A DNA stretch of 64,000 bases from Aggregatibacter segnis ATCC 33393 (lineage in GTDB: Bacteria > Pseudomonadota > Gammaproteobacteria > Enterobacterales > Pasteurellaceae), in contig NZ_GL622200.1 in NCBI RefSeq assembly GCF_000185305.1, forward strand, positions 1,055,703-1,119,702, read 5' to 3'. The translations under genes were made by a program, and so were the position numbers. The notes below the pieces were generated by a model. The model saw only the letters and a list, made by a program, of their open reading frames with translations. It had not been told where the DNA came from and did not search any database. Below are positions 19,442 through 29,326 of this stretch, in pieces. How positions within the stretch are numbered: position 1 is the stretch's first letter; the number at the start of each line of letters is the position of its first letter.

Positions 19442-20989
19442 ATGGCCACTGCAATTCAACAACGAGAAGAGCTTCAACGCCGTATTTGGCAAATCGCGAA
19501 TGATGTACGAGGCGCTGTTGATGGTTGGGATTTTAAACAGTATGTTTTGGGTACACTTTTCTATCGCTTTATCAGTGAAAACTTTGCCAACTATATTGAA
19601 GGTGGCGATGATAGCGTTGATTATTCTGCGTTTAATGATGACAACCCTATTATTGCTGCCATCAAAGAAGATACTATCAAAGCAAAAGGCTATTTTATTT
19701 ACCCTAGCCAATTATTTAAAAATGTCGTGGCAACAGCCAATACTAATCCGAATTTAAATACAGACCTAAAAAGCATTTTTACAGATATTGAAAACTCCGC
19801 TACTGGCTACCCTTCTGAACAGGATATCAAAGGCTTATTTGCTGATTTTGATACCACCAGCAACCGCTTGGGCAATACCGTTGCCGATAAAAACAGCCGT
19901 CTCGCTGCGGTATTAAAAGGCGTTGCCGAGTTAGATTTTGGTGACTTTGAAGATAATCATATTGATTTATTCGGTGATGCTTACGAATTTTTAATTTCCA
20001 ACTATGCCGCTAATGCCGGTAAATCGGGTGGTGAGTTCTTTACGCCACAATGCGTTTCCAAGCTGATTGCCCGATTGGCTTTATATGGACAAGACAAGGT
20101 CAATAAAATTTACGACCCTGCTGCCGGTTCGGGTTCTTTATTATTGCAAGCGAAAAAACAATTTGATGAACACATCATCGAAGAAGGATTCTTCGGGCAG
20201 GAAATCAATCACACCACTTACAACCTTGCCCGTATGAATATGTTTTTACATAACATCAACTACGACAAGTTTGATATCGCCCTTGGCAACACCTTAATGA
20301 ATCCTCAATTTGGTGACGATAAACCCTTCGATGCTATCGTTTCTAACCCGCCTTATTCTGTAAAATGGATTGGCTCGGATGACCCAACACTGATTAACGA
20401 TGAACGCTTTGCCCCTGCCGGCGTGCTTGCGCCAAAATCCAAAGCGGACTTCGCCTTTATTTTGCATGCGTTAAGCTATCTTTCAGCAAAAGGCCGTGCG
20501 GCGATTGTCTCCTTCCCCGGTATTTTTTATCGTGGCGGTGCGGAACAAAAAATTCGTCAATATTTGGTGGATAATAACTATGTGGAAACGGTAATTGCGC
20601 TTGCGCCAAATCTCTTTTTCGGCACCAGTATTGCGGTGAATATTTTGGTGCTTTCCAAACATAAACCCGATACCCAAACCCAATTTATCGATGCCAGCGG
20701 TTTATTTAAATCCGCCACCAATAACAATATTTTGGAAGAGGAACATATCGAGCAAATTCTCAAATTGTTTGCCGATAAAGAAGATGTACCGCATTTAGCC
20801 AAATCCGTGTCCTTTGAAGACATCGTTAACAATGAATACAACCTTGCGGTGAGTTCTTATGTGGAACAAAAAGACACCCGAGAGGTGATTGATATCGATA
20901 AACTCAATGCGGAAATTAAACAAACCGTTGCTAATATCGACCGCTTGCGTGCGGAAATTGACAAGATTGTGGCGGAGATTGAGGGGTAA
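19442..20989 (+). CDS. hsdM: Type I restriction-modification methyltransferase subunit HsdM
   Basis: A 515-residue N6-adenine methyltransferase subunit. It forms the M2S1 methylase and, with HsdR, the restriction complex. An N-terminal HsdM domain ([14 protein letters not shown]...[17 protein letters not shown]) precedes the catalytic domain with the SAM motif [10 protein letters not shown] and the catalytic NPPY (N302-Y305). The C-terminal coiled segment contacts HsdS. Protein similarity pattern and gene order match the EcoprrI (PrrA) group of type IC enzymes. The hsdS start is 6 bases downstream. Confidence 0.97.
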   Translation: MATAIQQREELQRRIWQIANDVRGAVDGWDFKQYVLGTLFYRFISENFANYIEGGDDSVDYSAFNDDNPIIAAIKEDTIKAKGYFIYPSQLFKNVVATANTNPNLNTDLKSIFTDIENSATGYPSEQDIKGLFADFDTTSNRLGNTVADKNSRLAAVLKGVAELDFGDFEDNHIDLFGDAYEFLISNYAANAGKSGGEFFTPQCVSKLIARLALYGQDKVNKIYDPAAGSGSLLLQAKKQFDEHIIEEGFFGQEINHTTYNLARMNMFLHNINYDKFDIALGNTLMNPQFGDDKPFDAIVSNPPYSVKWIGSDDPTLINDERFAPAGVLAPKSKADFAFILHALSYLSAKGRAAIVSFPGIFYRGGAEQKIRQYLVDNNYVETVIALAPNLFFGTSIAVNILVLSKHKPDTQTQFIDASGLFKSATNNNILEEEHIEQILKLFADKEDVPHLAKSVSFEDIVNNEYNLAVSSYVEQKDTREVIDIDKLNAEIKQTVANIDRLRAEIDKIVAEIEG

Positions 20990-20995
20990 AACACC

Positions 20996-21607
20996 ATGAA
21001 AAACAACCACACTTTTTTAGAAAAATTATTAGATGGGGCTGAGGTTGAGTGGAAGCCCTTAGATGAAGTTGCCAATATCGTCAATAATGCAAGAAAACCT
21101 GTCAAATCATCCTTACGAGTGTCAGGGAATATTCCATATTATGGTGCAAATAATATACAGGATTATGTCGAGGGATATACTCACGATGGAGAATTTGTAT
21201 TAATTGCTGAAGATGGTTCTGCTAGTCTAGAAAATTACTCTATCCAATGGGCTGTAGGTAAATTTTGGGCAAATAACCACGTTCATGTAGTGAATGGCAA
21301 AGAAAAATTAAATAATCGTTTTTTATACCATTATTTAACTAATATGAATTTCATTCCATTCTTAGCTGGAAAGGATCGTGCAAAATTAACAAAAGCTAAA
21401 CTACAACAAATTCCAATCCCCATCCCCCCACTCTCCGTCCAAACCGAAATCGTAAAAATTTTGGACGCATTGACAGCGCTTACCAGCGAGCTTACCAGCG
21501 AGCTTATACTACGCCGGAAGCAATATGAATACTATCGGGAGAGATTGTTATCTTTCGATAGTTTAGAACGATTAAATATGGGGGGGGGCGAAGAAGAAAC
21601 TTATTGA
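20996..21607 (+). CDS. hsdS: Type I specificity subunit HsdS, N-terminal half (phase-variable)
   Basis: In this sequence the frame ends after 203 residues (…LNMGGGEEETY) because of a run of nine G residues at 21580-21588. The product has one target recognition domain (about 20-145) and one conserved helical spacer (TEIVKILDALTALTSELTSEL then RRKQYEYYRERLLSF). With eight G residues the frame would continue into the next segment and give a full two-domain HsdS of about 387 residues. Half-size HsdS proteins are known to dimerise and recognise symmetric targets, so the short form may be functional rather than dead. The central repeat is listed separately. Confidence 0.93.
   Translation: MKNNHTFLEKLLDGAEVEWKPLDEVANIVNNARKPVKSSLRVSGNIPYYGANNIQDYVEGYTHDGEFVLIAEDGSASLENYSIQWAVGKFWANNHVHVVNGKEKLNNRFLYHYLTNMNFIPFLAGKDRAKLTKAKLQQIPIPIPPLSVQTEIVKILDALTALTSELTSELILRRKQYEYYRERLLSFDSLERLNMGGGEEETY
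21479..21502 (+). repeat. 12-bp tandem repeat in the hsdS spacer (TSEL x2)
   Basis: CTTACCAGCGAG occurs twice in tandem and encodes L-T-S-E, read as TSELTSEL after a degenerate TAL. In EcoR124 a 12-bp repeat encoding TAEL at the same place occurs two or three times, and the copy number sets the spacer length in the recognised DNA. The repeat here is placed to do the same. Confidence 0.85.
21580..21588 (+). repeat. Poly-G tract (G9) within hsdS
   Basis: Nine G residues, following ATAT and followed by CGAAG. The frame of the first HsdS half enters it; the second half leaves it in the +1 frame. Eight or eleven G residues would restore one frame. Such tracts slip at high rate in Haemophilus and Neisseria. 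Confidence 0.92.
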
Positions 21608-22160
21608 TGTGGCTTATTTCCAAAATGGGAAAGGGCATGAAAAAAACATTGATGAAAATGGTTCATTTATTGTTATAAATTCAAAATTTATTTCAACAAA
21701 TGGAGCTGTAAAAAAATACTGTAATGACCAGCTTGTTCCTTTATTTAAAGAGGATATTTTGATTGTGATGAGTGATTTGCCAAATGGAAAGGCTCTTGCA
21801 AAAACATTCTTTGTAACAGAAGACAACAAATATACTCTTAATCAACGTATAGGAAGAATTACAGTAAAAGAAGAGGTGGAATTACTCCCTAGTTTTGTTA
21901 ATCATTTTTTAAATAGAAATAAACAATTGACAAAATATGATAATGGTACAGATCAGACAAATTTAAGAAAGGATCAAATACTTGATGTTGTAATACCAAT
22001 TCCTCCACTCGAAGAACAACAACGTATCGTTTCAATCTTAGATAAATTTGAAACCCTCACCAACTCCATCACCGAAGGCTTGCCTTTAGCGATTGAACAA
22101 AGCCAAAAGCGGTATGAGTATTACAGAGAATTGTTATTGAATTTCCCAGGCAGAGAATAA
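21588..22160 (+). pseudogene. hsdS: Type I specificity subunit HsdS, C-terminal half (out of frame)
   Basis: Continuation of hsdS in the frame reached when the G tract has eight residues. It encodes about 190 residues: a second target recognition domain (KKLIDVAYFQNGKGHEKN to LRKDQILDVVIPIPPLEEQ) and a second conserved spacer (RIVSILDKFETLTNSI to KRYEYYRELLLNF) that mirrors the one in the first half. No convincing start codon with a ribosome site serves this half alone, so in the G9 state it is probably silent. The stop is one base before prrC. Confidence 0.88.
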
Positions 22161-22161
22161 T

Positions 22162-23316
22162 ATGACTAAAAGTTTAGACGAAATTGCAAAACAGTTAAGA
22201 GATTCCGATAAAAAGGTTAATCTAATTTACGCCTTTAATGGAAGTGGAAAAACCCGTTTATCAAAAGCCTTTAAGAATCTTATCGCACCTAAAGAAAATC
22301 ATGGTAATGAAGAAGAGCTAACACGAAGAAAAATACTTTATTTCAATGCGTTTACCGAGGATTTATTCTATTGGGATAATTATATTCTTAATGACGCTGA
22401 ATCTAAATTAAAGATTCAACCAAATTCTTTTATTCGTTGGTTGATTAAAGATCAAGGGGATGAAGGCAAAGTGATTGGAAAATTTCATCATTATTGTGAT
22501 GAAAAACTTATGCCTAAATTTGATATTGATAATAATCAAATTACATTCAATTTTGCACGTGGAGATGATACACCTGAAGAAAATATAAAACTATCTAGGG
22601 GGGAAGAAAGTAATTTTATTTGGAGTATTTTTCATACGTTAATTGAACAAGTTGTTGCTGAATTAAATATTTCTGAACCAACAGAACGCTCTACTAATGA
22701 ATTTGATGAACTTAAATATATTTTTATTGATGATCCAGTAAGTTCATTAGATGAAAATCATCTTATTCAGTTGGCGGTTGATTTAGCGGAATTAGTCAAA
22801 GATAGCCCCAATACTATAAAATTTATTATCACTACACACAACCCTTTATTCTATAACGTTTTATATAATGAGCTTGGAGCAAAAAGTGGTTATATTCTAA
22901 GAAAAGATGAAAATAAAAATGAAAACGAAAGATTTGATATAGAGGAGAAACAAGGTGGTTCAAACAAAAGTTTCTCCTATCATCTTTTTCTACGAAATCT
23001 ACTTGAAAAAGTTGAATCTAAAGATATTCAAAAATATCATTTCATGTTACTGAGAAATTTATATGAAAAAACTACCAACTTTCTTGGTTATTCAGGATGG
23101 TCAAATCTATTACCCAATGATGATGCAAGACAAAGCTATTACACTCGTATAATCAATTTTACTAGTCACTCTACGTTATCAAATGAGATAATCGCTGAAC
23201 CAACAGATGCCGAAAAGAAGATTGTTAAATATTTACTTGAACATCTAATTAATAATTATGGTTTCTATATAGAAGAAAAGATTAAAGAGCCACAAACTGA
23301 TAATACAACAGAGTAA
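22162..23316 (+). CDS. prrC: Anticodon nuclease PrrC
   Basis: A 384-residue homologue of E. coli PrrC, the tRNA-Lys anticodon nuclease held inactive by a type Ic restriction complex and released when phage T4 Stp disturbs that complex. The N-terminal ABC-like NTPase has Walker A FNGSGKT (25-31), the PrrC-family block ILYFNAFTEDLFYWDN (58-73), LSRGEESNFIWS (144-155) and Walker B YIFIDDPVSSLD (186-197). The C-terminal nuclease domain keeps the triad equivalent to R320/E324/H356 of E. coli PrrC at R298, E302 and H336. The segment KQGGSNKSFSY (263-273) corresponds to the tRNA-recognition peptide. Location between hsdS and hsdR is the classic prr order. AT content is higher than in hsdM/hsdR. Confidence 0.96.
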   Translation: MTKSLDEIAKQLRDSDKKVNLIYAFNGSGKTRLSKAFKNLIAPKENHGNEEELTRRKILYFNAFTEDLFYWDNYILNDAESKLKIQPNSFIRWLIKDQGDEGKVIGKFHHYCDEKLMPKFDIDNNQITFNFARGDDTPEENIKLSRGEESNFIWSIFHTLIEQVVAELNISEPTERSTNEFDELKYIFIDDPVSSLDENHLIQLAVDLAELVKDSPNTIKFIITTHNPLFYNVLYNELGAKSGYILRKDENKNENERFDIEEKQGGSNKSFSYHLFLRNLLEKVESKDIQKYHFMLLRNLYEKTTNFLGYSGWSNLLPNDDARQSYYTRIINFTSHSTLSNEIIAEPTDAEKKIVKYLLEHLINNYGFYIEEKIKEPQTDNTTE

Positions 23317-23320
23317 AAAT

Positions 23321-23629
23321 ATGAACGACTTAATCATCTACAATACCGATGATGGCAAATCTCACGTTGCTTTATTGGTTGTCGAAAATGAGGCTTGGTT
23401 GACTCAAAATCAGATTGCGGAACTTTTTAACACCTCTGTACAAAATATAACCACCCATATGCAGAACATATTACAAGACAAAGAGTTAGATGAGTTTTCA
23501 GTTATTAAGGATTACTTAATAACTGCCCAGAATGGTGAGCAATATCAGGCAAAAACATTGTAAATAGATACTAAAGATTTAGAAATTTTAGAAAACTGGC
23601 AAAAAGATCTGAAAAAGCAAAAACATTAA
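23321..23629 (+). pseudogene. RhuM-family gene remnant
   Basis: Eighty residues of an intact RhuM-type N-terminus (DLIIYNTDDGKSHVALLV, ENEAWLTQNQIAELFNTS, LITAQNGEQYQAKTL) run into a TAA at 23561. In the same frame the next 21 codons ([15 protein letters not shown]) look like the C-terminal end of the family. About 230 residues of the usual middle are missing, as if by one internal deletion. RhuM genes are common passengers inside type I restriction loci; their role is not known. It starts 4 bases after prrC. Confidence 0.75.
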
Positions 23630-23646
23630 TAATTAAGGAACCACTC

Positions 23647-26600
23647 ATGACCCAATACAAAACCATTGCCGAATCCAACCATTTTATCGTTTTAGATCAA
23701 TATAATAAGCTTGTAGAAGAGCCTAATGCTGGTTATCAAACAGAAGGAAGCCTTGAGCGTGAGTTTATCCGTGATTTGCAGGCACAAGGCTATGAGTATT
23801 TACAGGGGCTCAATAACCATGATGCGTTGGTCAAAAACTTACGGACACAGTTACAACGCTTAAATAACGTGATTTTCTCCGATGCGGAATGGCGACGTTT
23901 TTTAGAGGAATATTTGGATAAACCCAGTGATAGCCTAATTGAGAAAACCCGTAAAATCCATGATGACTATATTTATGATTTTGTGTTTGATAATGGACGC
24001 ATTCAGAATATTTATCTGCTAGATAAGAAAAATCTTGCCAATAACACTCTGCAAGTCATCAATCAATTCGAACAAACCGGCAGCTATGATAATCGTTATG
24101 ATGTGACAATTTTGGTGAATGGTTTACCGCTTGTGCATGTTGAATTGAAAAAACGCGGTGTGGCTATTCGTGAAGCCTTTAATCAAATTCATCGCTATAG
24201 CAAAGAAAGCTTCAATAAAGAAAACTCTCTCTTTAAATACATTCAGATTTTTGTCATTTCTAATGGAACAGATACTCGCTATTTTGCCAACACTACCAAG
24301 CGCGATAAGAATAGCTATGAGTTCACAATGAATTGGGCTACGGCAAAAAATACCTTAATTAAAGATTTAAAAGATTTTACAGCGACCTTCTTGCAAAAGC
24401 ATACCCTGCTTAATGTGTTGGTGAATTACTGTGTGTTTGATGTTTCCGACACCCTATTGATTATGCGCCCGTATCAAATTGCCGCCACCGAACGTATTTT
24501 ATGGAAAATTAAAAGTTCTTATTTGGCTAAAAATTGGAGCAATAAAGAAAGTGGCGGCTACATTTGGCACACCACCGGCTCCGGCAAAACGCTCACCAGC
24601 TTTAAAGCTGCACGCCTTGCAACGGAATTAGACTTTATTGAAAAAGTATTCTTCGTAGTAGATAGAAAGGATTTGGACTATCAAACCATGAAGGAATACC
24701 AACGCTTTTCACCGGATAGCGTGAATGGTTCGGAAAATACGGCGGGGTTAAAACGCAATATCGACAAAGACGACAATAAAATCATTGTTACCACCATTCA
24801 AAAGCTCAATAACCTGATGAAATCGGAAGATAAATTACCGATTTACGATAAACAAGTGGTCTTTATCTTCGATGAATGCCATCGTTCTCAATTTGGTGAA
24901 GCGCAAAAAAATCTAACGAGAAAATTTAAAAAATACTATCAATTTGGTTTTACCGGTACGCCGATTTTCCCAAGTAACGCATTAGGTGCAGAAACCACGG
25001 CAAGTGTTTTTGGCATTGAACTTCACTCTTACATTATCACCGATGCGATTCGTGATGAAAAAGTACTGAAATTTAAAGTGGATTACAATGATGTTCGTCC
25101 ACAATTTAAGAGCATTGAAACCGAAAAAAGTCTTGAAAAACTGACCGCACTTGAGAAGAAACAAGCCTTTTTACAACCTAAACGTATCGAGCAAATTGCT
25201 CAATATGTTTTAGATAATTTCAAACAAAAAACCCATCGTTTTAATGCGGGTAATCATGGCTTTAATGCCATGTTTGCCGTAAGCAGTGTCGATGCGGCTA
25301 AAATCTATTACGAAACGTTCAAACGGTTGCAAAGTGCGGTTAAAAATCCACTTAAAATTGCGACAATTTTTTCCTTTGCCGCCAATGAGGAGCAAGACGC
25401 AATAGGAGATATTGCCGATGAAAGTTTTGAAGTAGAAGCGATGAATTCTACTGCCAAAGAATTTTTAAAATCAGCCATTGACGATTACAACAGCTATTTT
25501 GCAACAAATTACGACGTGGATGGTAAATCCTTCCAAAACTACTACCGTGATTTAGCCAAACGTGTCAAAAACAAAGAAGTGGATTTATTGATTGTCGTTG
25601 GGATGTTTTTAACCGGTTTTGATGCGCCGACATTAAACACCTTATTCGTAGATAAAAACTTACGCTACCATGGTTTGATTCAAGCTTATTCACGTACAAA
25701 CCGCATTTATAACAGCACTAAAAGTTTTGGCAACATCGTGACCTTCCGTGATTTAGAACAAGACACCATTGATGCCATTACGCTTTTCGGTAAGTCCAAT
25801 ACACGCAATGTCGTATTGGAAAAAAGTTATCAACAATATATGGAAGGCTTTACCGATGCCGGTGTTGCTTGTCGTGGATATGTTGATATTGTAACTGAGC
25901 TAAAAGAAAAATTTCCTGATCCAAGTGAAATTCAAACGGAAAAAGATAAGAAAGACTTTGTGAAATTATTTGGTGAATATTTGCGGGTTGAAAATATTCT
26001 GCAAAATTATGACGAATTTGCCGCTTTGCAAGCTTTCCAATCGCTTGATACTACGGATGAAAAAGCTGTTGAAGCCTTTAAAGAAAAGTATTATTTAACG
26101 GATGACGCTTTTGCTGAAATGCGGCCTATTGATATACCAAGTGAACGCAATATTCAAAATTATCGCTCTACTTACAATGATATTCGCGATTGGCTCCGTC
26201 GTCAAAAAGAGGGCGAGGAAAAAGCAAAATCAACGATTGATTGGGACGATGTGGTGTTTGAAGTGGATTTATTAAAATCCCAAGAAATCAATCTGGATTA
26301 CATCTTAGAATTGATTTTCGAACACAATAAGAAAACGAAAAATAAATCTGAACTCATTGATGAAATTCGCTCTATCATTCGAGCAAGCCTAGGAAATCGA
26401 GCAAAAGAAAGTTTGATTGTGGATTTTATTAATCAAACTGACTTGGATAACATTGCCGACAAAGCCGGCATTATTGAGTCGTTCTTCCAATTTGCCCAAA
26501 AAGAGCAACAACAAGAAGCCGATGAATTGATGAGCAGTGAAGGACTGAATATTGATGCAGCGAAACGTTATATTAACGTTTCATTAAAACGTGGCTACGC

Positions 26601-26742
26601 CAGTGAACAAGGCACGGATTTAAATGACGCACTCCCTAAAATGAGCCCGCTTAATCCACAATACCTCACAATAAAACAACGTATATTCCAAAAAATCGCC
26701 GCATTTGTTGAGAAGTTTAAAGGGATTGGAGGAAATCTCTAG
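23647..26742 (+). CDS. hsdR: Type I restriction enzyme subunit HsdR
   Basis: A 1031-residue motor and nuclease subunit. The N-terminal PD-(D/E)xK nuclease has the motif [10 protein letters not shown] near residue 165. The helicase part has Walker A TTGSGKT near 309-315, the DEAD-box form DECHRSQFG near 408, and motif VI-like [10 protein letters not shown]-terminal helical domain follows. Length and motifs match type IC HsdR, including the prr enzyme. ATG 23647 follows TTAAGGAACCACTC. The frame is intact, so the complex can cut DNA if a working HsdS is made. Confidence 0.97.
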   Translation: MTQYKTIAESNHFIVLDQYNKLVEEPNAGYQTEGSLEREFIRDLQAQGYEYLQGLNNHDALVKNLRTQLQRLNNVIFSDAEWRRFLEEYLDKPSDSLIEKTRKIHDDYIYDFVFDNGRIQNIYLLDKKNLANNTLQVINQFEQTGSYDNRYDVTILVNGLPLVHVELKKRGVAIREAFNQIHRYSKESFNKENSLFKYIQIFVISNGTDTRYFANTTKRDKNSYEFTMNWATAKNTLIKDLKDFTATFLQKHTLLNVLVNYCVFDVSDTLLIMRPYQIAATERILWKIKSSYLAKNWSNKESGGYIWHTTGSGKTLTSFKAARLATELDFIEKVFFVVDRKDLDYQTMKEYQRFSPDSVNGSENTAGLKRNIDKDDNKIIVTTIQKLNNLMKSEDKLPIYDKQVVFIFDECHRSQFGEAQKNLTRKFKKYYQFGFTGTPIFPSNALGAETTASVFGIELHSYIITDAIRDEKVLKFKVDYNDVRPQFKSIETEKSLEKLTALEKKQAFLQPKRIEQIAQYVLDNFKQKTHRFNAGNHGFNAMFAVSSVDAAKIYYETFKRLQSAVKNPLKIATIFSFAANEEQDAIGDIADESFEVEAMNSTAKEFLKSAIDDYNSYFATNYDVDGKSFQNYYRDLAKRVKNKEVDLLIVVGMFLTGFDAPTLNTLFVDKNLRYHGLIQAYSRTNRIYNSTKSFGNIVTFRDLEQDTIDAITLFGKSNTRNVVLEKSYQQYMEGFTDAGVACRGYVDIVTELKEKFPDPSEIQTEKDKKDFVKLFGEYLRVENILQNYDEFAALQAFQSLDTTDEKAVEAFKEKYYLTDDAFAEMRPIDIPSERNIQNYRSTYNDIRDWLRRQKEGEEKAKSTIDWDDVVFEVDLLKSQEINLDYILELIFEHNKKTKNKSELIDEIRSIIRASLGNRAKESLIVDFINQTDLDNIADKAGIIESFFQFAQKEQQQEADELMSSEGLNIDAAKRYINVSLKRGYASEQGTDLNDALPKMSPLNPQYLTIKQRIFQKIAAFVEKFKGIGGNL

Positions 26743-26750
26743 TCAAATAA

Positions 26751-26793
26751 AAAAGTGCGGTTGAAATTCAATCTATTTTTTCACCGCACTTTT
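26751..26793 (+). terminator. Uptake-signal dyad terminator after hsdR
   Basis: AAAAGTGCGGTTGAAA and the near-complement TTTTCACCGCACTTTT form a stem about 10 bases past hsdR. Confidence 0.8.
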
Positions 26794-26833
26794 GATCCCC
26801 CAAAACATCTTCGGCTCCGTTTTTAATTCAAAA

Positions 26834-26849
26834 TTTGATCTCGCGCACA
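26834..26849. promoter_or_regulatory. CRP/FNR-like half-dyad before nrdA
   Basis: TTTGA-TCTCGC-GCACA, matching the element after lysW (7343-7358) in core and spacing. It lies about 190 bases before nrdA. Assignment to CRP or FNR is a guess. Confidence 0.3.
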
Positions 26850-26960
26850 AATTTTAATAAATGCCTATTTCCGCCCATAGAAAAATCTTCTTTATTTATA
26901 ACCAGTTATTTAATGTCAACTAAGAGATAAAAAAATATATCGCTTGAATTCTTTATCTCA

Positions 26961-27007
26961 ACACATTATCTTGTGCCCAATTTTTTGGCTTGCAACTATA
27001 TGTTGTG
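26961..27007 (+). promoter_or_regulatory. Tandem NrdR boxes
   Basis: ACACATTATCTTGTGC (26961-26976) and GCAACTATATGTTGTG (26992-27007) both resemble the NrdR palindrome ACACTATATATAGTGT. Their starts are 31 bases apart, three helical turns, as in known NrdR-controlled nrd promoters. The gene nrdA starts 33 bases later. Confidence 0.8.
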
Positions 27008-27040
27008 TTTTGGGTATATATCTAAGGAGTAGCGTCTTTC

Positions 27041-29311
27041 ATGAATAAAGCATTAATGGTCACCAAACGTGACGGCACACTGGAGCCGATTAACCTCGAT
27101 AAAATCCACCGCGTGATTACCTGGGCGGCAGAAGGACTGGACAATGTCTCCGTGTCGCAAGTGGAATTGCGTTCTCACATTCAGTTTTACGAAGGCATTC
27201 GTACCTCTGATATTCACGAAACCATTATCAAAGCAGCTGCAGACTTAATCAGCAAAGATTCTCCGGATTATCAATACCTTGCCGCACGCCTTGCGGTGTT
27301 CCATTTGCGTAAAAAGGCTTACGGCCATTTCGATCCGCCGCGTTTATACGATCATGTGAAAAAATTGGTGCGCATGGGCAAATACGATCATGCCTTATTG
27401 GATGATTACACCCGTGAAGAATGGGATGAAATGGACAGTTTTATTGACCATTGGCGCGACATGACCTTCTCTTATGCAGCTGTGAAACAATTAGAAGGCA
27501 AATATCTCGTTCAAAACCGCGTGACCGGTGAGATCTACGAATCTGCCCAATTCCTCTATTTATTAGTGGCGGCAAGCCTGTTCTCCAAATACCCGCAAGA
27601 AACCCGTTTGGATTATATCCGTCGTTTCTACGATGCAACTTCTACCTTCAAAATTTCCTTGCCAACCCCAATCATGGCTGGTGTACGTACGCCAACTCGC
27701 CAATTCAGCTCTTGCGTGTTGATTGAATGTGGCGACAGCTTGGATTCCATTAACGCTACAGCGTCCGCCATTGTGAAATATGTGTCCCAACGTGCTGGTA
27801 TCGGTGTAAATGCCGGTGCGATTCGTGCGCTGGGTAGCCCAATTCGTGGCGGCGAAGCGTTCCATACCGGTTGTATTCCGTTCTATAAATATTTCCAAAC
27901 TGCCGTGAAATCTTGCTCCCAAGGCGGTGTACGTGGCGGTGCGGCAACCGTGTATTACCCAATTTGGCACTTAGAAGTAGAAAGCTTGTTGGTGTTAAAA
28001 AACAACCGTGGTGTGGAAGACAACCGCGTGCGTCACATGGACTACGGCGTACAGCTGAACAAATTAATGTATCAACGCTTAATCAAAGGCGGCGACATTA
28101 CCCTATTCAGCCCGTCCGACGTGAAGGGACTTTATGAAGCGTTCTTTGCGGATCAAGACAAGTTTGAAGAACTTTACGTACAATACGAACAGGATCCATC
28201 CATTCGTAAACGTACCGTGAAAGCCGTGGAATTGTTCTCTTTATTAATGCAAGAAAGGGCATCCACCGGTCGTATTTACATTCACAACGTGGATCACTGC
28301 AATACCCACTCGCCGTTCGATCCGAAAGTGGCACCGGTGCGACAATCCAACCTGTGCTTGGAAATCGCCTTGCCAACCAAACCGTTAAGCCACATTAATG
28401 ATGAACAAGGCGAAATCGCCCTTTGTACCCTTTCCGCCTTTAACTTGGGCAAATTGGACAACTTAGACGAGCTAGACAATTTGGCGGATCTTGCCGTACG
28501 CGCATTGGACGCTTTATTAGATTACCAAGATTATCCGGTGATTGCGGCAAAACGCAGTTCCCTAGCCCGTCGTTCTTTAGGTATCGGCGTCATTAACTAC
28601 GCGTACTACTTGGCGAAGCACGGCGTGCGTTATTCTGACGGCAGCGCCAACGATTTAACCCACCGCACTTTCGAAGCCATTCAATATTACTTATTGAAAG
28701 CCTCCATGAACTTGGCGAAAGAACAAGGCGCATGTGAATATTTCCACGAAACCACTTATGCACAAGGCATTTTGCCGATCGATACGTACAAAAAAGACAT
28801 CGATAGCTTAACCTCCGAGCCGTTGCATTACGACTGGGAAAGCCTACGCCGCGATATTCAAGAATTCGGTTTGCGCAACTCTACCCTCACCGCCCTCATG
28901 CCGTCGGAAACCTCTTCTCAGATTTCCAACGCCACCAACGGTATCGAACCGCCACGCGGCCATGTGAGCGTCAAAGCCTCGAAAGACGGTATTTTGAAAC
29001 AAGTGGTGCCGGATTATGAAAACCTCGGTGAAAACTACGAATTGCTTTGGGACATCCCAGGCAACGACGGCTACTTGCACTTGGTCGGCATCATGCAAAA
29101 ATTCGTTGACCAAGCCATCTCCGCCAACACCAACTACGATCCGAAACGTTTTGAAGACGGCAAAGTGCCGATGAAAGTGTTGTTAAAAGATCTGTTAACC
29201 GCTTACAAATACGGCTTAAAAACCCTCTACTACCAAAACACCCGTGACGGTGCCGAAGACAGCCAAGAAGATTTAGATGATGGCTGTGCTGGTGGGGCGT
29301 GTAAGATTTAG
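27041..29311 (+). CDS. nrdA: Class Ia ribonucleotide reductase alpha subunit NrdA
   Basis: A 756-residue large subunit of aerobic ribonucleotide reductase, making dNDPs from NDPs. The N-terminal ATP cone (MVTKRDGTLEPINLDK) binds the activity effector. The active-site cysteine and glutamate of NLCLEI are at C439 and E441, the same numbers as in E. coli. The C-terminus ends in the redox pair CAGGAC. ATG 27041 follows TAAGGAG. The paired NrdR boxes ahead predict repression when dATP is high. Confidence 0.98.
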   Translation: MNKALMVTKRDGTLEPINLDKIHRVITWAAEGLDNVSVSQVELRSHIQFYEGIRTSDIHETIIKAAADLISKDSPDYQYLAARLAVFHLRKKAYGHFDPPRLYDHVKKLVRMGKYDHALLDDYTREEWDEMDSFIDHWRDMTFSYAAVKQLEGKYLVQNRVTGEIYESAQFLYLLVAASLFSKYPQETRLDYIRRFYDATSTFKISLPTPIMAGVRTPTRQFSSCVLIECGDSLDSINATASAIVKYVSQRAGIGVNAGAIRALGSPIRGGEAFHTGCIPFYKYFQTAVKSCSQGGVRGGAATVYYPIWHLEVESLLVLKNNRGVEDNRVRHMDYGVQLNKLMYQRLIKGGDITLFSPSDVKGLYEAFFADQDKFEELYVQYEQDPSIRKRTVKAVELFSLLMQERASTGRIYIHNVDHCNTHSPFDPKVAPVRQSNLCLEIALPTKPLSHINDEQGEIALCTLSAFNLGKLDNLDELDNLADLAVRALDALLDYQDYPVIAAKRSSLARRSLGIGVINYAYYLAKHGVRYSDGSANDLTHRTFEAIQYYLLKASMNLAKEQGACEYFHETTYAQGILPIDTYKKDIDSLTSEPLHYDWESLRRDIQEFGLRNSTLTALMPSETSSQISNATNGIEPPRGHVSVKASKDGILKQVVPDYENLGENYELLWDIPGNDGYLHLVGIMQKFVDQAISANTNYDPKRFEDGKVPMKVLLKDLLTAYKYGLKTLYYQNTRDGAEDSQEDLDDGCAGGACKI

Positions 29312-29326
29312 TTTTAAGGATATAAC

